Both the position numbers and the translations under genes were made by a program. A stretch of DNA of 64,000 bases. It comes from Phocoena phocoena. Taxonomy: Eukaryota; Chordata; Mammalia; Artiodactyla; Phocoenidae. The notes beneath the pieces were generated by a model, which was not told the DNA's origin, did not search any database, and worked only from the letters and a program-made list of their open reading frames with translations. The DNA lies in contig NC_089220.1 of NCBI RefSeq assembly GCF_963924675.1, positions 81,471,168 through 81,535,167 on the forward strand. Reading direction: 5' to 3'. Below, in pieces: positions 45,479 to 55,249 of the stretch. How positions within the stretch are numbered: the stretch's first letter is position 1; every line of letters begins with the position of its first letter.

Positions 45479-46204
45479 ACGTCCTCCAACCAAAGTGGTT
45501 CTGCTTCTATCAGTTCTATGTAGTAAGTTTGTCCATAAGACTTATTTTGAAAAACTGGTTTTCACGGACTTCAAGAGAAAATATGTAACTACTGTAAATG
45601 TTAGCATGGATGACCTCTAAAATCTCCTCAGAGATTCCATAATTCTAATTTCTAAAATTGAATCTGCTTCATAGACTATTAAGGAACTCTCAGCAATCCT
45701 CCAGAAGTTTCCTACCCAGATCCTTTTGCTATTTTATTTTGATCCAAACAGAAGTGATGCTCTTTCCTGTGTTTATCGGCAGTGTGCTCCTGAGGGTCTG
45801 TGTCTGTGCACAGAGGGCCTCGAGATGTGGAGCAGACACTTCCTACTCCTCCGCGTGTAGAATCCAGCTTCTGTCCCAATGGCTCCTCCAGTCACATTGC
45901 TCCTCTCCACTCTCATGGTGGTTCTCAAAGCCCCTAGAATTTTCCATCAGCGAGTCTAAGTAATTCAGAAAATCATTCTCTCATAAGCCTTTAGACAGTC
46001 ATGCACCCAGATCTGCTGGTTTGTTTGGGAGTCATGTTTTCCAAAAGACCCCATCTGCCTTGCAGCCTCAAAATTCTTCCTACTGGCTTCTTTTTCCCCT
46101 GAGATTTTTGTACATCGTGCCTGTGTTGTTTTTTTATTCCCCTAATTGTAGTGACTCAGTTTGTTTTTCTAGTGCCCACATCCTTTCCCCACAAACTTAG
46201 AGGA
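45479..46204. other. unique sequence, no gene seen
   Basis: A 101-codon frame (45658-45963) is not recognisable. No repeat identified. Confidence 0.45.
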
Positions 46205-46650
46205 TTGAAAATATGGTATGGTGGAAAGGAAACCTAGACTCTAATTCTGGCTTTGCCATTCAACTTCCCGTGTGATTTGGGGGGACTTAAGTCATTCTTC
46301 TGGGCCTCAGTTTTCTCATCTTAAAGTATTTTTTATTTATATATTTATTTTTGCTGTGTTGGGTCTTTGTTTCTGTGCGAGCGGCGAGCGGGGGCCACTC
46401 TTCATCGCGGTGCGCGGGCCTCTTACTGTCGCGGCCTCTCCTGTCCTGGAGCACAGGCTCCAGACGCGCAGGCTCAGTAGCTGTGGCTCACGGGCTTAGT
46501 TGCTCCGCGGCATGTGGGATCCTCCCAGACCAGGGCTCGAACCCGTGTTGCCTGCATTGGCAGGCAGATTCCTAACCACTGTGCCACCAGGGAAGCCCAG
46601 TTTTCTCATCTTAAAATGGGAGAGTTAGATTCATTTTTTTCTGAAGTATT
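46205..46650 (+). mobile_element. MIR SINE split by a CHR SINE
   Basis: Left piece 'aatatggtatggtggaaagg', 'ctagactctaattctggc', 'gggcctcagttttctcatc' and right piece 'aaaatgggagagttag' join into one MIR once the CHR SINE and one copy of its target duplication are removed. Confidence 0.85.
46326..46597 (-). mobile_element. CHR-type SINE, intermediate length (~270 bp)
   Basis: A minus-strand copy starting GGGCTTCCCTGGTGGCACAG, with the middle of the short class (tcctggagcacaggctcc) but extending through 'ccactcttcatcgcggtg' to a CAAAAATAAATA-type tail like the long class. A perfect 18-bp duplication, cagttttctcatcttaaa, at 46308-46325 and 46598-46615. Same architecture as the copy at 59216. 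Confidence 0.95.
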
Positions 46651-46904
46651 TGACCTACCATTGCTGATGTAGGAGATGATTTTATATTGTCCATAATGTA
46701 TACTTAATAAGTATGTATTTATTTTAATATATGTTAGAAACATATAATTGTTACATCAAGACAGCTTAAATTAAATTTTAGTCTAATTAGATTATCTAAT
46801 GATAATTAGATTTTTTCAGTGAACTGACTTAAAGTAAAATATTAAGCAGATTCAAGGGGTAACTGGATATGGAAGATGGTACATAAGAGTGACCTGGAAG
46901 CAGT
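46651..46904. other. unique AT-rich sequence
   Basis: No repeat or gene seen. Confidence 0.4.
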
Positions 46905-47215
46905 ATTGTTTTGCCTCCATGTTTCACAGGGAGACTACATTTCCCAGCTTCCTTGGGTTGGAGTCATGTGCCTATGTTCTAGACAATGAAATATGAACAC
47001 AAGTCATGTGTCTCTTCTGGGAGAAGCCAGTGTGCCCTCTCCCTGTTTTTATTCTCTTGCCACAGCAACTTTGGAAGCTGTGCCATTGTGATATAAAAAG
47101 AGCTTAAACCTTGAATAATCAGATGTATGAAAGTGCCAACCCAAATTAGACATGTGTGGCTAAGAAATAAACTTTTGTTGTGTTAAGCCACAGAGATTTC
47201 TGGGTTTATTATCTC
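46905..47215 (+). mobile_element. old interspersed repeat
   Basis: 'actacatttcccagcttcc', 'ggagtcatgtgcctatgttc', 'gacaatgaaatatgaacac' and 'aagaaataaacttttgttg...gttaagccacagaga' follow a common old mammalian repeat that ends with an internal polyadenylation-like aataaa. Family not certain. Confidence 0.55.
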
Positions 47216-47516
47216 AGTATAGTTTATCATCTCCTGGTAAATACAAAGCATGATAAGATTATTAGGTTCCATCTAGCTCTAAAATTCTGCACTCTTCTTC
47301 AGTCTGTTCCCTTCTTATTCAGGTTTAACCTATACTTTTTTCTGGCCCTGTAACTTCAAAGAAGTCCCTTCTAAACTAATTTGCTTATGTTTTGCCCTTC
47401 CAACTATCTCTGTTTTTAGAAGTGGCATTTATCTTAATGATGGCTGTAGTTCTGGATAATTACATAGAACCCTCTTCGCCTCCAAAGAGGACATGGCAAT
47501 TAGTGTTGTTGCCTGT
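47216..47516. other. unique sequence, no gene seen
   Basis: A short MIR3-like tail may lie at 47262-47294 ('ggttccatctagctctaaaa'). Otherwise nothing recognised. Confidence 0.4.
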
Positions 47517-47527
47517 CTGTGGTGCCT

Positions 47528-47889
47528 GTCTTTTCTTTTTTTTTAATATTTATTTATTTATTTATTTATGGCTCTGTTGGGTCTTTGTTGCTGCGCGCAG
47601 GCTTTCTCGAGTTGTGGCGAGTGGGGGCTACTCTTTGTTGCGGTGTGTGGGCTTCTCATTGTCGTGGCTTCTCGTTGTGGAGCACGGGCTCTAGGCGCGC
47701 AGGCTTCAGTAGTTGTGGCATGCGGGCTCAGTAGTTGTGGCTCACGGGCTCTAGAGCACAGGCTCAGTAGTTGTGGCACACAGGCTTAGTTGCTCCGTGG
47801 CATGTGGGATCTTCCCGAACCAGGGCTCGAACCGATGTCCCCTGCATTGGCAGGCGGATTCTTAACCACTGCGCCACCAGGGAAGTCCC
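47528..47889 (-). mobile_element. CHR-type SINE, long form
   Basis: Minus-strand copy starting GGGACTTCCCTGGTGGCGCAG, with the full long body and an (ATAA)n tail. The 11-bp duplication ctgtggtgcct at 47517-47527 matches 47889-47899, sharing one ambiguous base with the element end. In antisense it gives several long overlapping frames, all SINE-derived. Confidence 0.95.
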
Positions 47890-47899
47890 TGTGGTGCCT

Positions 47900-48470
47900 T
47901 TCTGAATAGCCTTTGGTGACCATGAGCTCTTTCAGATTACTCACACATAAATACGACACTTTCTGCAGAGCCTTGTTTACTATTGATATCACCACTTCCA
48001 ACTGTTATGAGCCTGTGTCCTTGTTTTGAGAAGGTCACTTCTCTTACTGTTTTGTGTCAGACGAGCCATCCTCTAGCTACTGGTTCCCAAAGTCCATTAG
48101 CGAGATAGATTGTTAGGAGTTGTGCTGTAGGAAGCTCATCTATCAACCCTGCTCATAGGGGTCCAAGTCCCAAACAGATGGAAGAGCCTGCTTTCTTCCA
48201 TCTTCATCATATGCCAGAAGAGCCAAACTACATGATGAAAATCATCATTTTAATCCTTGGAAATGATTACATTTTGAAACTTTGTGTTGGCTTATGTTGT
48301 CTGGTTTTATCATTTAATGAATGGTCATAGATATTTGTTTAAAAAACGGTATTTTTCAAGAAGCTTAAGGTCTGGATCAAATCACAGCCTCTTAGTTCTA
48401 ATCACTGCCACTGCACTATATACCTTTAATTTATATGCTCTGCCAAGTTTTTGTCTGCCTGTTCTCCAAA
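47900..48470. other. unique sequence, no gene seen
   Basis: No recognised repeat or exon. Confidence 0.45.
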
Positions 48471-48480
48471 GGACGTTAAA

Positions 48481-48842
48481 ATTTTTTATTTTATTTTATT
48501 TTTTTTAATTTTTATTTTTGGCTGCGTTGAGTCTTCATTGCTGCGCACGGGCTTTCTCTAGTTGCGGCGAGCGGGGACTACTCTTCATTGCGGTGTGTGG
48601 GCTTCTCCTTGGGGTGGCTTCTCTTGTTGCGGAGCATGGGCTCTAGGAATGAGGGCTTCAGGAGTTACAGCGTGTGATCTTCAGTAGTTGTGGCTCGCAG
48701 GCTCTAGAGCTCAGGCTGAGTAGTTGTGATGCACGAGATTAGTTGTTCTGCGGCATGTGGGATCTTTCCGGACCAGAGATCGAACCCGTGTCCCTTGCAT
48801 TGGCAGGCGGATTCTTAACCACTGTGCCACCAGGGAAGTCCC
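48481..48842 (-). mobile_element. CHR-type SINE, long form
   Basis: Starts GGGACTTCCCTGGTGGCAC on the minus strand, with B-box region GGGTTCGATCTC. The duplication is imperfect: aggacgttaaa (48470-48480) and aggacattaaa (48843-48853). More diverged than its neighbour at 47528. Confidence 0.94.
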
Positions 48843-48853
48843 AGGACATTAAA

Positions 48854-49350
48854 TTTTGATTCAGTTCTATTCTCTAGTGCTTGATCAATCGGTATAATCG
48901 GTATATTGAATGTGCTGCTCAGGCAGTGGAACTAAGACAGTTTTTAACAATGTAAGCTGATGGAAAATTTTAAATTATATATAGTGTTTTCTTTGCTCAA
49001 GATAATATAGAAACCTAGTTCTCAAGGCTCAATACATATACCAGTGGTGACTCTTCAAATGGTCCAGGAAAGCAGTGGTTTTTACTCTGTGAGTTTACAA
49101 ATGGAATACACTTTGGTTTGTTATTTATACCCTAGAAACTTTCCAAACTAATTTGAAGATTATCTTAGAACGGTTAAAAATCATTAGCCATTAAAAATAC
49201 AGTATGTATGACAATATTGATGTTCATTGGTAATCACAAAACTGTGGAATTATAGAACAGTAGAAATGGAAGAAAACAACCACCCATGTGACTCAGCTCC
49301 TTATTTAACAGAAATGAGAAAAGTGGGACACAAAAGATGACATGTTGTTA
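48854..49350. other. unique AT-rich sequence
   Basis: Unique up to the poly(T) edge of the large L1 that follows. Confidence 0.4.
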
Positions 49351-49354
49351 CTTA

Positions 49355-52017
49355 ATTTTTTTAGTAACAAATTTATTGAGATATAATTCATCCACTATAT
49401 AATTTACCAATTTTAAGTGTACAGTTCAATGAGTCTTAGTGTATTTGAAAAGTTATGCCATCATCGTTACAATCAAATTTGGACCATTTTCATCACCCAA
49501 AAAGAAACCACATGCCCGTTTAGCAGTCACTACCCATCTGCCCACAACTCCCCTAGCCCTAGGCAAACACTCATCTACTTGCTATCCCTATTTGCCTATT
49601 CCCAACACTTTGTTTCAATGGAGCCATGCAATATGTGGTCTTCTGTGATGACTTGTCTCACTTAACAAATGTTGTTGAGGTTTATCCATGTTGTACCATG
49701 CATCACCACTTCATCTTTTTAAATTGCTGAATAATATATCATTGTATTGCTATCTCACATTTTGCTTATCTATTTGTCTGTTGATGGACATTTGGGTTGT
49801 TTCCACCTTTTGGCTCTTATGAACAATACAACTATGAAAATTCATGTATAATTTTTTTTGTGGGCATAAGTTTTCATTTCTCTTGGGTATATACCTAGGA
49901 ATGGAATTGCTGGATAATGTGGCAACTCTACGCTACCTTGTTAGGAACTGACAGACTGTTTTCCAAACCAGTTACACTATTTTACATTCCCACCAGCAGT
50001 GTAAGGGGGTTCCAATTACTAAACATCTTCACCAAAATTTATTATTACCTTTTTAAAAAGATTATTATAGCCATTCTAGTGCGTGTGAAGTGGTATCTTA
50101 TTGTGGTTTTCATTTGCATTTCCCTGATGGCTAATGATGTTGAGAATATTCTCATGTACTTATTAGCCATTTGTATATATTCTATAAAGAAACATCTATT
50201 CAGATCCTTTGCCCATTTTTAAATTGGTATATTTGTCTTTTTATTATTGAGTTGTATCATTTATATATTCTAGATACAAGTCCCATCTCATATATATGAT
50301 TTTAAAATATTTTCTCCCATTCCATTAGTTTTCTCTTTTTTTTTTTTTTTTTTTTGCAGTACACGGGCCTCTCACTGTTGTGGCCTCTCCCGTCGCGGAG
50401 CATAGGCTCCGGACGTGCAGGCTCAGCAGCCATGGCTCACGGGCCCAGCCGCTCCACGGCATGTGGGATCTTCCTGGACTGGGGCACAAACCCGTGTCCC
50501 CTGCATCGGCAGGTGGACTCTCAACCACTGCGCCACCAGGGAAGCCCTCTTTTTGCTTTCTTGATGGTGTCCTTTGAAGCACAAAAATTTTTAATTTTAC
50601 TGAAGTCCCATTTGTCTGTTTCTTTTTCTTTTGTAGCTTATACTTTTGGTGTCATATCCAAGAATCCATTGCCTAATCCAAGGTCACATTGATTTATGCC
50701 TATGCTTTCTTCTAAGAGATTTTATAAAGCTTTAATTTTTCTTTAAAAATTTTTTTTAAAGTTTTATTTTCCAAATTTAGGTATTTGTTTTATTTCTTAC
50801 AAGTAGGTCTTTGATCCATGTTGACTTGATTTTGTATATTGTGTGCGGTAGGGGTCCAACTTCATTCTTTTGCATGTAGATACCCAGTTGTCCCAGCACC
50901 ATTTGTTAAAAAGACTATTCTTTCCCCCAGTGAATTGTCTTAGCAATCCTATCAAATATCAATTGATTGTAAATATGACAGTTATTTCTGTATATGATTT
51001 TATTGATCTATAGTTTTATCATTATGGCAGTACCACATTGTCTTGATTACTGTAGCTTTGTAGTAATTTTTGAAGTCAAGAAGTGTGAGACTTCCAACTG
51101 TGTTCTTTTTCAAGATTGTTTTGGCTATTCTGAATCATTTATGCTTCTATGTAAATTTTAAGAGCAGCTTGTAAATTTCTGTACAGAAGGTAGCTGGGAT
51201 TTTAATAGAGATTTCATTGAATCTGTATATTGCTTTGAGTACTATTGCCATTTTAGCAATAATAAGTCTTCCAATCTATGAACATGGAATATCTTTCATT
51301 GTATTTAGGCCTTCATTCTTATCTAGGTGTTTAATTTCTTTCAACAATGATTTGTAGTTTTCAGTGCACGTTTTACACTACATCGTTAAATTAATTCCTA
51401 AATATTTTATTCTTTTAAATACAATTATAAATAGAATTGTTTCCTTGATTTCATTTTTGGGTTATTCATTGCTAGTGTATAGAAATATAATTGTTTTTTG
51501 TGTATTGATCTTATTATATCCTGACATCTTGCTGAGCTCATTTATTAGTTCTAGGGGTTTGTTTAGGATTTTCTATATACAAGATCATGTCTTCTGCAAA
51601 AAGAGGAAGTTCTACCTTCTTCTTTGCAATCTAAATCTTTTTATTTCCTTTTCTTTTCTAATTTCCTTGCCTAGAAACTTGGTGCAATGTTAGATGGAAG
51701 TGGCAGAGCAGACATTCTTGTCATTTTCCTGATCTTAAAGAGAAGTATTCAGTTTTTACCATTATGTATAATGTTAGCTGTGGGTTTTTCTTAGATGTCC
51801 TTTGTCAGATTGAGGAAGATGCCTTCTATTCCTAATTTGTTGTTTTAGTTTTTATCATGAAGGGGTGGTGAATTTTGTCAAATGCTTTTAATGAATCTAT
51901 TGGCTTGATCAAGTAGTTCTTCTCCATTATTTTTGCATCTATATTCATTAGAGCTGTTGGTCTATAGTTTTTTTCCCTGTAACGTTTTTTCTGGTTTTGA
52001 TAATAGGACTCATAGAT
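49355..52017 (-). mobile_element. decayed L1 (ORF2 part and 3'UTR), minus strand
   Basis: The left edge is antisense poly(A) and 3'UTR ('aatttattgagatataattc', 'tttaagtgtacagttcaatg'). Then comes the antisense ORF2 C-terminal half: 'ttgatggacatttgggttg' (~49780), 'cattcccaccagcagtg' (~49985), 'tttgcatttccctgatgg' (~50112), 'catttgttaaaaagacta' (~50902), 'ttctttcaacaatgattt' (~51336), 'ttgatcaagtagttcttc' (~51904). It is 5'-truncated, with no intact frame. Two CHR SINEs lie in or at the end of it (50341-50547 and 52037-52360). Confidence 0.93.
50341..50547 (-). mobile_element. CHR-2-type SINE, short form
   Basis: Poly(T) edge, then GCAGTACACGGGCC, the complete short body, GGGCTTCCCTGG reading in from 50547. 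A short duplication, tcttttt, at 50334-50340 and 50548-50554, partly hidden by the poly(T). Inserted in the same orientation as the host L1. Confidence 0.94.
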
Positions 52018-52036
52018 GGCACATTATTCTTTTTAA

Positions 52037-52360
52037 TAAATGTATTTATTTATTTATTTTTGGCTACGTTGGGTCTTCGTTGCTGCGCATGGGCTTTCTC
52101 TAGTTGCGGTGAGCAGGGGCTACTCTTCGTTGCAGTGCGCAGGCTTCACATTGCGGTGGCTTCTCTTGCTGCAGAGCACAGGCTCTAGGCAAACGGGCTT
52201 CAGTAGTTGTGGCTCACAGGCTGTAGAGCGTAGGCTCAGTAGTTGTGGCACACAAGCTTAGCTGCTCCGCGGCATGTGGGATCTTCCTGGACCAGGGCTC
52301 AAACCTGTGTCCCCTGCATTGGCAGGTGGATTCTTAACCACTGTGCCACCAGGGAAGCCA
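52037..52360 (-). mobile_element. CHR-type SINE, long form
   Basis: Minus-strand copy with the long body and (AATA)n tail. A gapped duplication: 'ggcacattattctttttaa' (52018-52036) and 'ggcatattatttttaa' (52361-52376). The first base pair of the head is altered (the element end reads gaagcca rather than gaagccc). Confidence 0.92.
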
Positions 52361-52450
52361 GGCATATTATTTTTAAAGTATGAAAATTCCTTTAAAAAAT
52401 TCATACAGTAGGGAAGACTGAAAGTTGAAAAATATAACTCCTTTGCCCTG

Positions 52451-52475
52451 AATTCTATTCACTGTGAATAGAATT
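52451..52475. repeat. perfect 12-bp inverted repeat, 1-nt spacer
   Basis: Arms AATTCTATTCAC and GTGAATAGAATT around a single T. A third copy of AATTCTATTCA lies at 52522-52532, downstream of the first GT tract. The arms can extrude as a cruciform or form a hairpin in single strands. Confidence 0.95.
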
Positions 52476-52478
52476 AAT

Positions 52479-52574
52479 GTGTGTGTGTATGTGTGTGTGT
52501 GTGTACATGAATATATATACAAATTCTATTCAAGTGGACTTAAGATGTATACGTGTGTGTGTGTGTGTGTGTGT
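52479..52574 (+). repeat. (GT)n microsatellite, two blocks
   Basis: GT blocks at 52479-52504 and about 52552-52574 are separated by 47 bp that include a TATATATA segment. A likely polymorphic locus. Confidence 0.92.
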
Positions 52575-52903
52575 ATTTTGGAGGTTTGTGGTTAATGAAT
52601 GAAAAGTGATTATCTGAGATCACTTTTTTGAAAATTAATACAATCATTTCAGATTCTTGATGTTCTGACTACCAATCAAATGAACCTCACAGGCTTGGGA
52701 ATCAATGCATTTTTGGAGATTTTCCAATCCCTTGTGATACATTCAAACAAGGCTCTACAAAATAGAATAAATTCAATTAGGCTATTGATGGTGAATATTG
52801 AATCATCAAGTTGGCTATTAATTTGAATTTCAATATCAGTATACCATGACAAGCAATACCACTCTACTTTTTATTTTAATGTATTTCTCAGCATAGCCAT
52901 ACA

Positions 52904-52945
52904 CTCTTTCTCTCTCTCTCTCTCTCTCTCTCCCTCCCTATTTCA

Positions 52946-52987
<42 letters not shown>
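52904..52987 (+). repeat. (TC)n-(TA)n compound microsatellite
   Basis: TC tract 52904-52932 (with CCCTCCC end) followed by a TA tract 52945-52987. Purine/pyrimidine mirror and alternating AT sequence are both capable of non-B DNA. Confidence 0.95.
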
Positions 52988-52988
<1 letters not shown>

Positions 52989-53044
52989 CCAAATTTCTTA
53001 TGTCTCATCATAAATTATTGTATTAGATAAAGTGACATTGGCAG

Positions 53045-53395
53045 GTCTTCCTAATTAGATGCTGGCTCTCCTCTAAACAGGAGGTCAGGCACTCAGGCTC
53101 CTTCCATATTATAACTCTGCCATCATCAGCACATGGTTTTCAAGACATCTTCAACATATAACTTGCAAAGTTGTCATACTCATCTGCATAGAGCTACAGA
53201 GGGAAAGGAGTGTGGAAGATCACATGTGGGAGATTTATATGTACCACAAATGAAAGTGATACACATCATGTCACTTGCATCTATTGCCAGACATATGGCA
53301 ATGCTTAATTGCAAGGAAAATTGGGAATTGTAGTCTCACTGTGAGCCCAGAAAAAGGAGGAAACAGGTTTGGTGACCATCTAGCCAGTCTCTGCC
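53045..53395. mobile_element. old unclassified interspersed repeat
   Basis: 'ggctctcctctaaacaggag', 'gtcatactcatctgcatag', 'catcatgtcacttgcatc', 'cttaattgcaaggaaaattg', 'gggaattgtagtctcactg' and 'gtttggtgaccatctagcc' resemble a class also seen at 59685 and possibly 5745. Name not known to me. Confidence 0.5.
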
Positions 53396-53564
53396 ACAAT
53401 TATAATTCTTCTCTATGATAAAGTTGCAGAATCAGGAATTTTTACTCCAAACCCTTTCTGCCCAAACTGAATGTCTAATATCTCTCACAAATCTCAATCT
53501 TCCCTTGACCTAAATTTAGAAAACTAGAATTTTAGATTCAAAATTCTTTTAGTCATCCTTCATG

Positions 53565-53571
<7 letters not shown>

Positions 53572-53595
<24 letters not shown>

Positions 53596-53786
53596 CCGGT
53601 ACGTGGGCCTCTCACTGTCGCAACCCCTCCCATTGCAGAACACAGGCTCTGGACATGCAGGCTCAGTGGCCATGGCTCACAGGCCCCCCGCTCCCCGGCA
53701 TGTGGGATCCTCCTGGACCGGGGCATGAAGCCGTGTCCCCTGCATTGGCAGGCGGACTCTCAACCACTGTGCCACCAGGGAAGCCC
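53572..53786 (-). mobile_element. CHR-2-type SINE, short form, older copy
   Basis: Long poly(T), then CCGGTACGTGGGCC and the short body with several CpG losses and a C-run ('ggccccccgctccccgg'). Near-perfect 14-bp duplication: cttcatgcattttt (53558-53571) and ctttatgcattttt (53787-53800), one mismatch. Confidence 0.95.
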
Positions 53787-53924
53787 CTTTATGCATTTTT
53801 GAAAAATGCATAATATAACAATTATTTTTATATCAAAATTTAATTGTTCACCATATATGTTGGCAAAGTTTGTGCATATATGTAAATATTTCTAATGTAT
53901 GTATCTTTACCTGTATGTCTTATT

Positions 53925-54110
53925 TAGTTAGACTCTGAATTTCATGAGGGAAGGAAAAAACATGTCTTAGCTTTGTATCCCTGGCACTTAGCATGATATC
54001 TAGAACATCATACTCATTCATTTATTCAGCAAATATTTGTTAAGAGGCTACTATGTAACATTTAATGTGCTAGGTATTGGAGCTATCCTTTGAAAGCTTA
54101 CAGTCAAGAA
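53925..54110 (+). mobile_element. L2 3' end joined to an old repeat fragment
   Basis: 'gactctgaatttcatgagg', 'gtatccctggcacttagc' is L2-like; 'attcagcaaatatttgttaa' and 'gctactatgtaacatttaat' belong to the old class at 6425. Confidence 0.6.
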
Positions 54111-54189
54111 TTCCATATCAACCAACAAGGAGACCTAGAGATCCTGAAACTCTACCCCTACATAACATCTGGCAATGCCTCATAAAATA

Positions 54190-54825
54190 TTAAAAACAGT
54201 ATTGTGGTGGCTTCATAATATGTCGATTTGGCTAGGCTGACCCATGTTTTCCAGAAATTCCTTTCCTGTATGATTCCAGTTAGGGGTGGGCCACGAGAGA
54301 GGTTTGGAGAGGGGGAGTGAGTCAGCAACCATTCTGTAACTCATACATGTTGCTTCTCTGCTGGATTACCCTATTGGCTTGAGGAAATAACTACATTAAC
54401 TGCTCCACCTTAGCTCTTCCTAAATCTTCCTTCAGCTTCTCTGACTCCTGGGCCAGGTGTGTGTGTTTAGCTCTGTGGCAAAAGACCATCTTCAGAATAC
54501 CCATATCACCAATGTCAGAGACCAAAAGAACTGACATGGTCTTCACTCTGTCCTCATGGGTTCTCTCTCACGCTTGTGAGTTCCAAATTATTATTGCTGT
54601 CTACCTCTTTATATCCATCTTTCCCTGCCTGCCCTATGGACTTCAAGCCCCAGCAAAGACAAGCGCCTTACAGAGGCTTCTTAATCAGCTTCTACAATTG
54701 CTTAAGGTCAAATCCTTGTAAAACAAAAACAAATCTCTCTCTCTCTCTCTCCATCTACCTCTCTTGCTTTCTATTTACCTATATTCTGCTTCTCTGAGTG
54801 AACCCTAAACCCTGACTGATACAAC
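54190..54825 (+). mobile_element. old repeat, possibly LTR-like
   Basis: Runs from 'ggcttcataatatgtcgat' through 'ggattaccctattggcttg', 'gagttccaaattattattg' and a (CT)n stretch (54736-54751) to 'ttctgcttctctgagtgaac' and 'cctgactgata'. The ending is typical of an old mammalian LTR-like repeat. A 64-102 codon scale of frames within it is not credible. Confidence 0.45.
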
Positions 54826-54964
54826 TATTTTAAATGAATAGCTGAGCCTGCAATGAAGTAAGAGAAATTTGCTGAGGCCAAAAATTAAATGCAAGTCAAG
54901 GAAGCTAAGCAAGAACTGAAGTTTTCCAGCCACCCAAACATCATATATGAATGCCAACAAAGTG

Positions 54965-55190
54965 GACTTGCTAGGTGCCAGGCATTTTTCTAAGTACTTT
55001 CCATGTGTTAATTCATCCTTGTTAACTTCATGAGGTATGTGCTATAATTATCCCAATTTTGTGGATGAGGAAATTAAGATGGTAAAGGTCACAAAATGTA
55101 GGTCACAAAGCTAGTGAGTAGCAAAGCCAAAATTGGAATCTAGGCAGTCTCCTGCAGAGCCTGTGCTTTAACTCTGTACTGTGAGCCCTG
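54965..55190 (-). mobile_element. MIR SINE (ancient), minus strand
   Basis: Reverse-complement MIR well preserved: 'ggtgccaggcatttttcta', 'cttcatgaggtatgtgcta', 'gtggatgaggaaattaag', 'cacaaagctagtgagtagc', 'ggcagtctcctgcagagcc'. Confidence 0.85.
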
Positions 55191-55249
55191 TGGCCAAGTA
55201 CTTCAGTACGTATTAGGACTAGGAACAATCTTTAATATTGTGAGGAAAG

